Positions 1 to 5,230 of a stretch of DNA of 5,230 nt are shown here, piece after piece. Within the stretch, counting starts at the first letter, position 1. Every line of letters begins with the position of its first letter. The notes below the pieces were generated by a model, which had not been told where the DNA came from, searched no databases, and saw only the letters and a program-made list of their open reading frames with translations. The DNA comes from Desulfobacterales bacterium (GTDB lineage: Bacteria; Desulfobacterota; Desulfobacteria; Desulfobacterales; BuS5), in contig JAGVGX010000178.1 in NCBI GenBank assembly GCA_020056865.1, forward strand, positions 1 to 5,230, in the 5' to 3' direction. The position numbers and the translations under genes are program-made.

Positions 1-2202
1 GCCTGTGGTTTGACCATTAGCTCCAGCATGGAGAAAAACAAGGTCAAGATCCGATCCGTAACCAAATTCAATTCCACCGAGCTTTCCATAAGCTATGGCA
101 ACAAAACCCTTGTCCAGTGAACTTCCATCATGATGGCAGTAAGGGACACCATGTTTTTTAACCAAATATTCCCACGAAAGGTCAAAAACCTTTCTTAAAA
201 CCGATTCAGCAATATTCGTTAAATGATCACTGACCCTCATAAGAGGCGTTGCACCGCTAATGTCAGAAGCTGCAACCCGCAAGATGTTAATCTGTTTGAA
301 TATGCACAGTTCCTGTATTTGAAGTTCCAGGTCATCAGGATCCAGTGTTTTCAATCGGTTTTGCAGTTCTATTTCCAACTCATCTTTTTCTGCACAGGAG
401 TACAGCATGCGGGGATCAATAAGTTGATCAAGAAGTACAGGATGCAGAGAAAGAAAAGACAGGATCCACGGGCTGGCAGTTGCAAGTTCTATCAGTTGCT
501 TAAGCACCATAGGGTTTTCAAGCAAAAGAGATATATAGCATGTGCGCCGTTCAATGGTTTTTATCAGATCAATTATTTTTTTTATCGCAAACACAGGCTG
601 TTTTGACTGTCCTGTTTCCCTAAGTACAATAGGCATTAGCCTGTCTAAACGTTCTCGGCCTTTTTTGCCGAGTGAATACGTTGCAGGATCATTTTTCAAA
701 CAGGTTAACAGGTACAAAACTTCTTCCGGATTCTCATAACCGATATCAGAAAGAACCCTTTTGCTCTCATCATCTTTGATACTGCTATGCCAAATATTTT
801 CCAGCCTCAAAAGCTGCTCTTGATCATGCGTTTTTGTTTCAGAAGACATTTCATCTTCTAAAATGCTGTTAAAATGTAATTGAACGGTTTCCATGTGCTG
901 TTTTAGACAAAAAGAAAAAAGCTTATCACTCGCAAAGCCCATAGAAGCTGCAAGTCGTTCTAACCCTATAGCATCGGACGGAAGATTATGGGTCTGCTGA
1001 TCTGAAAATTCCTGAAGGCGATGCTCTGTATTCCTTAGAAACTCGTAAGCACTCAAAAGGGTTTCACAAATTTCTGATGAAATACATTTTTCCTGAAATA
1101 AACGTTGTAATGCCACCTGAATACGTCGCTCCTGCAAAACAGGAGCAACTCCACCGCGTATCAACTGAAATACCTGGGCAAAAAACTCTATTTCACGAAT
1201 CCCTCCTGAACCCAGCTTGATATTATTTTTAAATCCTTTGCGTTTTTCTTCAGCAGAAATCATCCGTTTCATGTCTCTTAATGATTCAAAAACGCCATAA
1301 TCTAAATACCTGCGATACACAAAAGGCTTCAACATTTGAAGAAGTTTTTTGCCTTCTCCACCATTATCAGCGATTACTCTGGCCTTAATCCATGCATATC
1401 GCTCCCATTCCCGCCCCTGGCTCTGGTAATAATCTTCCATAGCATCAAAGCTCACAACAAGCGGGCCGTTTTCACCATATGGCCTCAAACGCAAATCAAC
1501 ACGAAAAACCATTCCGTCTGCTGTTGCTTCACCTATTGTTTTAATCAGTCTGCGGCAAAGACCAGTAAAAAATTCATCATTACTTATCTTTTTTTCTTTA
1601 CCTGTTGTTTCTCCAACTTTAGGATAGGCAAAAATCAAATCAATGTCCGAAGAAAAATTCAGCTCTCTTGCGCCAAGTTTGCCCATACCGATAACAACAA
1701 GATGCTGACTGCTGCCATCTGTAGACGTTGGGATGCCGCAAACAGATAATTGGGAAGTGTAAAGAAAAGAAAGAGAATGCACGATACATGAATCAGCAAA
1801 AGAGGAAAGATCTGCCATGGTTTCAGCAAGATCAGCCCATCCTGCAAGATCCCGCCAGGCAATGCGGATCATTTCACGCAGTCTTATCTTGCGAAGCGCT
1901 TTATTAAGTTCGGCATCACTTTTAATACCGTAAAATAATTTTTTAAGTCGTTTATCATAATCATCCGCCGCATACTTGCCCATCAGATCACCACTCGACA
2001 AAAGATCGTGAAACATTTCGATATGTCTAATGCAGTTATTTGCAACAAAATCACTAAAGGCAAACACAGGCTTTATGGCCTCAAAAATTTCAGGGTCATT
2101 TGAAAGTGTTATTCCTGATTTTTTTAAAGCATCCTCAAATAAATCAAGCTTGTTTTCCAGCTCTTCTTTTAGTTTCCCCGGGATTTTTTTTATATTTTTC
2201 AT
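1..2202 (-). CDS. glnE: Bifunctional glutamine synthetase adenylyltransferase/deadenylase (3' end outside window)
   Basis: This cytoplasmic enzyme adenylylates glutamine synthetase, and removes the AMP again, in response to nitrogen status, normally together with PII protein. The frame is open from the ATG at 2202 to the window edge (734 codons). The N-terminal deadenylase nucleotidyltransferase domain shows GMGKLG (residues 172-177) followed by SSDIDLIF, with the metal-binding pair D186/D188. RLRPYG (238-243), the ERYAWIKAR block and SGGIREIEFF (332-341) are family hallmarks. The second, adenylyltransferase domain begins near the left edge with YGKLGG and GSDLDLVF, pair D718/D720. The spacing of the two Asp pairs matches E. 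coli ATase (about 946 aa), so roughly 200-230 C-terminal residues are missing. An in-frame TAA lies just upstream, leaving only ATG 2202 or TTG 2211 as starts. The nearest good Shine-Dalgarno (AAAGG, 2231-2227) is too far for direct use. It lies 31 bp downstream of a ModE-like gene, probably in the same transcript. No frameshift was seen. Confidence 0.97.
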   Translation of the reverse strand, partial: MKNIKKIPGKLKEELENKLDLFEDALKKSGITLSNDPEIFEAIKPVFAFSDFVANNCIRHIEMFHDLLSSGDLMGKYAADDYDKRLKKLFYGIKSDAELNKALRKIRLREMIRIAWRDLAGWADLAETMADLSSFADSCIVHSLSFLYTSQLSVCGIPTSTDGSSQHLVVIGMGKLGARELNFSSDIDLIFAYPKVGETTGKEKKISNDEFFTGLCRRLIKTIGEATADGMVFRVDLRLRPYGENGPLVVSFDAMEDYYQSQGREWERYAWIKARVIADNGGEGKKLLQMLKPFVYRRYLDYGVFESLRDMKRMISAEEKRKGFKNNIKLGSGGIREIEFFAQVFQLIRGGVAPVLQERRIQVALQRLFQEKCISSEICETLLSAYEFLRNTEHRLQEFSDQQTHNLPSDAIGLERLAASMGFASDKLFSFCLKQHMETVQLHFNSILEDEMSSETKTHDQEQLLRLENIWHSSIKDDESKRVLSDIGYENPEEVLYLLTCLKNDPATYSLGKKGRERLDRLMPIVLRETGQSKQPVFAIKKIIDLIKTIERRTCYISLLLENPMVLKQLIELATASPWILSFLSLHPVLLDQLIDPRMLYSCAEKDELEIELQNRLKTLDPDDLELQIQELCIFKQINILRVAASDISGATPLMRVSDHLTNIAESVLRKVFDLSWEYLVKKHGVPYCHHDGSSLDKGFVAIAYGKLGGIEFGYGSDLDLVFLHAGANGQTTG

Positions 2203-2222
2203 TGGTGCCAATTACTTTTCAT
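2199..2222 (-). CDS. Possible 7-codon leader ORF overlapping the glnE start
   Basis: A tiny reading frame, MKSNWHQ, starts four bases after AAAGG and ends in a TGA that overlaps the glnE start codon as ATGA. The glnE ATG itself has no Shine-Dalgarno at normal spacing, so ribosomes loading here could re-initiate on glnE (translational coupling). A second ATG at 2226 gives a 4-codon frame but directly abuts AAAGG. Such a short ORF can arise by chance; only its position makes it notable. Confidence 0.2.
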   Translation of the reverse strand: MKSNWHQ

Positions 2223-2233
2223 TCATCCTTTAA

Positions 2234-2593
2234 TTAGAGCTTCCTGAATGTTTTTTCAAACAGATCATCTGATTGAGTTAAAATGTTTTTATGAAGCTGT
2301 TGAAATTGTTTCACAAGCATTTGCGCAAAAGGAGTGAGACTGGAACCACCTCCTGATGCTCCTCCCACACTACGAATAAGCATCTGCTGACCAATACGCT
2401 CTTCTGTTGCCTTTATCCTGCCCCAGACCGCGCGGTAGCTCATTTTAAGCTCTTTAGCTGCTGCCTGAATCGAGCCGCTGCGCTGGATAGTTTCAAAAAT
2501 TTTAAAACGTCCCAGGCCAAAAACTACCTTTCCTGAATCATCCTCAATCCATATTTTTGATCGTATAGACAGCGATTTTGTATTCTCAGTCAT
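2234..2593 (-). CDS. ModE-type winged helix-turn-helix regulator, DNA-binding domain only
   Basis: This is a predicted cytoplasmic transcription regulator of 119 residues matching the N-terminal LysR-like winged-helix domain of ModE. The family block is clear: GLGRFKIFETI (26-36), GSIQAAAKELKMSYRAVWGRI (helix-turn-helix, about 40-60), and a glycine-rich wing GGASGGGSSLTPFA (77-90). A C-terminal helix (about 90-119) could serve dimerisation. E. coli ModE is about 262 residues with two molybdate-binding Mop/TOBE repeats. Here these are absent, and the stop is followed at once by the glnE leader, so this is a genuine short form rather than an edge artefact. The start has AAAGGA at 2606-2601, 7 bases before ATG. 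It is transcribed away from a molybdopterin-related gene, with a ModE-box-like palindrome between them, so control of that unit and of its own unit is likely. Its ligand is unknown; some family members are simply annotated as winged-helix proteins. Confidence 0.92.
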   Translation of the reverse strand: MTENTKSLSIRSKIWIEDDSGKVVFGLGRFKIFETIQRSGSIQAAAKELKMSYRAVWGRIKATEERIGQQMLIRSVGGASGGGSSLTPFAQMLVKQFQQLHKNILTQSDDLFEKTFRKL

Positions 2594-2687
2594 AAATTAT
2601 TCCTTTGGCCGATTTTTTTATCCTCATTTTTTGATAAAATAACACGAAAAAAAATTATTAAACAAGTAAAATACATATTTCATTAGA

Positions 2688-2716
2688 TTTAGAAACCATA
2701 AAAATCGCTATGCCAA
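2688..2716 (-). promoter_or_regulatory. Candidate sigma70-type promoter for the modE-like/glnE unit
   Basis: Reading the minus strand, TTGGCA (2716-2711, five of six matches to the -35 consensus) is followed after 17 bases by TCTAAA (2693-2688, four of six for -10). Transcription would begin near 2680, giving a leader of roughly 90 bases before the regulator. The -35 hexamer lies inside the palindromic operator, which would suit repression by the regulator of its own gene. It was found by eye in AT-rich DNA, so a chance match is possible. Confidence 0.4.
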
Positions 2717-2731
2717 TATTGACATAGCGAT
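2704..2731. promoter_or_regulatory. ModE-box-like operator palindrome
   Basis: A 28-bp inverted repeat has 9-bp outer arms ATCGCTATG (2704-2712) and CATAGCGAT (2723-2731). The core CAATATTG (2714-2721) is also self-complementary, so only one pair (2713/2722, C against A) breaks the symmetry. The arms start with ATCGCTAT, as in the E. coli ModE operator type ATCGCTATATA-N6-TATATAACGAT, and the total length is the same. The site lies between divergent genes, one of them encoding a ModE-type DNA-binding protein, and ends 24 bp before the plus-strand start codon. It covers the -35 of the candidate minus-strand promoter and a TTGACA on the plus strand. A protein-binding operator is far more likely than an RNA terminator: the location is pre-genic and no U-tract typical of a terminator follows. 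Confidence 0.82.
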
Positions 2732-2748
2732 AAAACATATGCTATTCG
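2719..2748 (+). promoter_or_regulatory. Weak candidate promoter for the FmdE/MoCF unit
   Basis: A perfect -35 hexamer TTGACA (2719-2724) sits in the right half of the palindrome. The best -10 at acceptable spacing is poor (TATTCG, 2743-2748, 18-base spacer). If used, transcription would begin at or next to the ATG at 2756, giving a leaderless mRNA. That would agree with the absence of a Shine-Dalgarno sequence there. The true promoter could instead lie upstream in the AT-rich stretch 2625-2700, where I see no strong hexamer pair. Confidence 0.22.
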
Positions 2749-2755
2749 AAAATTT

Positions 2756-4447
2756 ATGAATATAAAATTAACCACATTGCAAAATTCTTTTGAAACATTC
2801 TGGTGCCGTGATTCTGATGGGCATAAATATACATTTAATGAATACATGGAATTGAGCCAGTCATTTCACAGCTATCCCGCCCCCGGCCTGGTTATCGGGG
2901 GACGAATGGTAGACATGGCACTGCAAAAACTTCCAGACAATATCCTGTTTGAAGCAATATCTGAAACAGCGCACTGTCTGCCTGATGCTATTCAGCTTTT
3001 GACCCCTTGTACAACAGGTAACGGCTGGCTGAAAGTTGTTAATCTGGATCGTTTTGCGTTAATTCTCTATGACAAGATAACTGGAGATGGCGTACGGGTT
3101 TTTATAAATTCAGCAAGTTTGAATGCCTGGCCTGAAATAAAAGCCTGGTTTTATAAACTCAAACCAAAATCCGAACAGAACACTTTGCTTCTGCGCCAAC
3201 AGATCTGTGCAGCGGGTTCAGACATTTTTTTAACACAGAAAATCAAAATTCACCCCCAGTGGCTGAAAAAACACAAATTGGGAAAAACGATTGACTGTCC
3301 CCTGTGCGGTGAGGCTTACCCTGAAAAGCAAGGGCCTATTTGTCGTGGCTGCCAGGGGGAAGCACCTTATTCTTCATATAGGTCTGAAAGTCATCAAACG
3401 ATGGAAGCGGCATCTTTGCTGACCTCCATCCCGGTTCAAGAAGCAAAGGGCAAAAAAGTGTTGCACGATATGACCCAAATTATTCCAGGCAAGTTCAAAG
3501 GCCCGGCTTTTAGGCGCGGCCAGACCATAAATGCCAGAGATGTTTGCCGTTTGCAGCAGATGGGCCGCATGAATGTGTATTCGGTCAAGAACAATTTATC
3601 CGAGCAAGAATGGATCCACGAAGATCAGGCAGCAGAATCTTTTGCAAAACTTATGGCCGGCCCGGGGGTAATTTACCAAAAACCGCCACAGGAGGGGAAA
3701 ATTACATTTACCGCATCACGGGACGGATTGCTGGTTGTTGACAGGGAGCGTCTTGAAGCTTTCAACCTGGTTCCCGACGTTATCTGTTCTACCCGTCAAA
3801 GCTTTTCAGTCGTTTCTAAAGACCATCAAATTGCCGGAACACGCGCCATTCCTCTTTATATTTCCCGTGATTACTGGAAAAAGGGATTGGCGGTTTTAGG
3901 AGACAAACCTCTGCTGCAGGTTCTTCCGCTTAAATCGGCCAGAATTGGAATTCTTATTACAGGTACTGAAATTGTACAGGGGCTGATTAAAGATAAATTT
4001 GAAGCGATTATCCGGGCAAAAGTGAAAAAACTGGGTTGTTGTGTGATTTGTACTTTGATTGTGCCGGACGACCGCAAAGCTATTGCCGATGGCATCAAGG
4101 CTATGATCGATAAAGAGGTTGAACTGATCGTTACCACCGCAGGATTATCTGTTGATCCGGATGATGTAACTCGCCATGGGCTGATTGATGCTGGAGTCGA
4201 GGATATTTTTTACGGCGTACCGGTTTTACCGGGCGCCATGTCCTTACTTGCCCGCCGGGGGCCGGTGCAGGTCATCGGCGTTCCCGCCTGTGCTCTTTAT
4301 TATAAAACCACTGCATTTGATCTGCTTTTGCACCGTGTTCTGGCAGGTGTGGAAATTACCCGCAGGGATCTTGCCCGCATGGGACACGGAGCATTTTGTC
4401 TGGGATGCAAAATCTGTCAATATCCACAATGTTCTTTTGGCAGATAG
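2756..4447 (+). CDS. FmdE / molybdopterin-binding (MoeA-like, MoCF) fusion protein
   Basis: This is a predicted cytoplasmic protein of 563 residues, probably handling molybdenum or tungsten pterin cofactor for the neighbouring oxidoreductase; the exact reaction is unknown. Residues about 20-135 are an FmdE domain (named from formylmethanofuran dehydrogenase operons): FHSYPAPGLVIGGRM (37-51), CLPDAIQLLTPCTTGNG (74-90), then GDGVRVFIN. A zinc-ribbon-like motif follows, C181-x2-C184 and C196-x2-C199, ending GEAPY. Residues about 235-393 resemble the MoeA-like part of molybdopterin-binding proteins (IIPGKFKGPAFRRGQ, EGKITFTASRDGLLVVD). Residues about 396-528 are a MoCF/MogA-type domain with TGTEIVQG (402-409), TTAGLSVDPDDVT (460-472), LPGAM (491-495) and GVPACALYY (508-516). 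The tail carries C548-x2-C551-x2-C554-x4-C559. ATG 2756 is the only sensible start, since an in-frame TGA lies upstream at 2720, yet no Shine-Dalgarno precedes it. The next gene is 57 bp downstream, suggesting one operon. The upstream ModE-like box suggests metal or cofactor control. Confidence 0.92.
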   Translation: MNIKLTTLQNSFETFWCRDSDGHKYTFNEYMELSQSFHSYPAPGLVIGGRMVDMALQKLPDNILFEAISETAHCLPDAIQLLTPCTTGNGWLKVVNLDRFALILYDKITGDGVRVFINSASLNAWPEIKAWFYKLKPKSEQNTLLLRQQICAAGSDIFLTQKIKIHPQWLKKHKLGKTIDCPLCGEAYPEKQGPICRGCQGEAPYSSYRSESHQTMEAASLLTSIPVQEAKGKKVLHDMTQIIPGKFKGPAFRRGQTINARDVCRLQQMGRMNVYSVKNNLSEQEWIHEDQAAESFAKLMAGPGVIYQKPPQEGKITFTASRDGLLVVDRERLEAFNLVPDVICSTRQSFSVVSKDHQIAGTRAIPLYISRDYWKKGLAVLGDKPLLQVLPLKSARIGILITGTEIVQGLIKDKFEAIIRAKVKKLGCCVICTLIVPDDRKAIADGIKAMIDKEVELIVTTAGLSVDPDDVTRHGLIDAGVEDIFYGVPVLPGAMSLLARRGPVQVIGVPACALYYKTTAFDLLLHRVLAGVEITRRDLARMGHGAFCLGCKICQYPQCSFGR

Positions 4448-4491
4448 AGCAGGTTTTTAAAATTAGGGAAATTATAAAATTTATTTAGCAT

Positions 4492-4496
4492 GGAGA
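4492..4496 (+). promoter_or_regulatory. Ribosome binding site of the iron-sulfur protein gene
   Basis: GGAGA lies 8 bases before the ATG at 4505 and decides that start. An ATG at 4498 is too close to it, is in another frame and ends after four codons. The 57-bp gap after the preceding stop contains no evident terminator hairpin, so readthrough from the fusion gene is likely. Confidence 0.7.
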
Positions 4497-4504
4497 TATG
4501 AAAC

Positions 4505-5230
4505 ATGACTGAACATCTAACCATAAATGGCCGAAACTTAGCTTTTACACCCGGCCAGACAATTCTGGAAGTGGCCATGGCCAATCAGATTCCGATACCG
4601 ACCATATGTTATTTGAAAGGCGCTTCGCCTACCGGAAGGTGCGGCATCTGTGTTGTTGAAGTAGATGGACGCAATGAACTGGTGTCGTCATGCTCAACTA
4701 TTGCCGACAAAGATATGAAGATAAAAACTGAATCTGAAAGGGTGATAAAAGAGCGTAAAACCATACTTGCAAAACTTTTGTCATCCGGCAATCACAACTG
4801 TGCCATTGCAGGATCGAGCGGAGAAGAATGGTCTGATTTTCAATTAAAAGTCAATCAGGCGGACGGCGCTCAGGAACTCTGTCCTGCCTGGGGGGATTGC
4901 CGCTTGCAGGAGCTGGCTTATCAATATCAGGTTGATATAGATCCGCGCAGTCAAGTTATACCCTCAGATCCTATGGAGATGAAAAACCCTTTGATTGTGC
5001 GGGATTTTTCACGCTGCATAATGTGCGGAAGATGCGTTCAGGCCTGCAATGAAGTGCAGGTCAACCTGGCCATCAACGTAGATGAGAGCCGCGGCAAAGT
5101 TGTTACTGAAGGCGATAAAGCTTTGATTGATTCGAACTGCGTTTTTTGCGGGGAATGTGTTCAGGCCTGTCCGGTCGGAGCCCTGGTTGAAAAAAAATCC
5201 CGTTATATATGGCGTCCATGGAAATCCGAA
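4505..5230 (+). CDS. NuoG/FdhA-like iron-sulfur protein, probable formate dehydrogenase alpha subunit N-terminus (3' end outside window)
   Basis: These 242 residues carry an electron-transfer module that would pass electrons between a molybdopterin site and redox partners in the cytoplasm. A plant-type [2Fe-2S] ferredoxin domain comes first (TPGQTILEVA; C35, C46, C49, C63). Next is the NuoG-type His/Cys cluster region, H97, C99, C126, C132 in a GDCRLQELAYQY context. Two [4Fe-4S] ferredoxin motifs follow: C171-x2-C174-x2-C177-x3-C181 and C212-x2-C215-x2-C218-x3-C222. NADH dehydrogenase NuoG, NAD-linked or electron-bifurcating formate dehydrogenase FdhA and HydA-type hydrogenases share this order. 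The tail (VEKKSRY...RPWKSE) is like the linker that precedes the molybdopterin domain in FdhA proteins, and the upstream cofactor protein supports formate dehydrogenase. A stand-alone iron-sulfur subunit or hydrogenase cannot be excluded, because the rest is outside. The canonical His-x3-Cys-x2-Cys-x5-Cys spacing is disrupted by an insertion of about two dozen residues after C99. Confidence 0.85.
   Translation, partial: MTEHLTINGRNLAFTPGQTILEVAMANQIPIPTICYLKGASPTGRCGICVVEVDGRNELVSSCSTIADKDMKIKTESERVIKERKTILAKLLSSGNHNCAIAGSSGEEWSDFQLKVNQADGAQELCPAWGDCRLQELAYQYQVDIDPRSQVIPSDPMEMKNPLIVRDFSRCIMCGRCVQACNEVQVNLAINVDESRGKVVTEGDKALIDSNCVFCGECVQACPVGALVEKKSRYIWRPWKSE

Noticed and set aside
223..1749. 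Several plus-strand open frames (223-606, 542-739, 1336-1749)
   Set aside because: They lie antisense to glnE, whose frame is uninterrupted and carries all family motifs. Their translations are low-complexity and show no recognisable domain.
2209..2211. TTG as alternative glnE start
   Set aside because: It adds only three residues and is still 15 bases from AAAGG. ATG 2202 is the more usual start codon.
2201..2212. Short inverted repeat ATTGGTGCCAAT at the glnE start
   Set aside because: The arms are only five bases with almost no loop, and it overlaps coding and start-codon sequence. It is too small to call an operator or hairpin.
2030..2233. 67-residue plus-strand frame over the glnE start region
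   Set aside because: It is antisense to the glnE N-terminus. Its Phe/Ser-rich translation is what the complement of Lys/Glu codons gives.
2704..2731. Palindrome as a rho-independent terminator
   Set aside because: It lies between divergent gene starts, not after a gene. The stem is moderate in GC, and symmetry through the centre fits a dimeric protein site better.
4448..4504. Possible terminator or promoter between the fusion gene and the iron-sulfur gene
   Set aside because: The 57 bases are AT-rich with no hairpin and no convincing hexamer pair, so co-transcription is the simpler reading.
3544..4791. Other-frame and opposite-strand open frames at 3544-3741, 3871-4137, 4185-4460, 4244-4429 and 4609-4791
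   Set aside because: All overlap the fusion gene or the iron-sulfur gene, which have clear domain motifs. None of them has a ribosome site or a motif of its own.

Overview
The window looks like chromosomal DNA from a low-to-moderate GC anaerobe. A sulfate-reducing Desulfobacterota (Desulfobacterales-type) host fits best. This rests on the FmdE/molybdopterin-binding fusion protein followed by a NuoG-like formate dehydrogenase-type subunit, and it is an inference because no database search was possible. I see no mobile elements, rRNA, tRNA or CRISPR array.

Layout: a divergent intergenic region (2594-2755) separates two transcription units. On the minus strand, a small single-domain ModE-type winged-helix regulator (2234-2593) is followed after 31 bp by glnE, the glutamine synthetase adenylyltransferase/deadenylase. 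glnE starts at 2202 and runs off the left edge after 734 codons. On the plus strand, a 563-residue fusion (2756-4447) joins an FmdE domain, a zinc-ribbon-like motif, a MoeA-like/MoCF molybdopterin-binding part and a C-terminal cysteine cluster. After 57 bp comes a 2Fe-2S/4Fe-4S protein (4505 to the right edge). It resembles the N-terminal electron-transfer part of NuoG-like formate dehydrogenase alpha subunits, and its molybdopterin catalytic part, if present, lies beyond the window.

The key regulatory element is a 28-bp near-perfect palindrome at 2704-2731, between the divergent genes. Its half-sites (ATCGCTATG / CATAGCGAT) and total length match the classical ModE operator type. It overlaps the -35 element of the best minus-strand promoter and ends 24 bp before the start codon of the plus-strand gene. 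The simplest model is that the ModE-like protein controls both its own unit (with glnE) and the molybdenum/tungsten cofactor-handling plus formate dehydrogenase unit. The regulator has no molybdate-binding domain, so how it would sense metal or cofactor is an open question.

The most interesting parts are this self-contained regulator/operator/cofactor-protein/enzyme module, the unusual domain fusion with its extra cysteine cluster, and an expanded His/Cys cluster region in the last protein.
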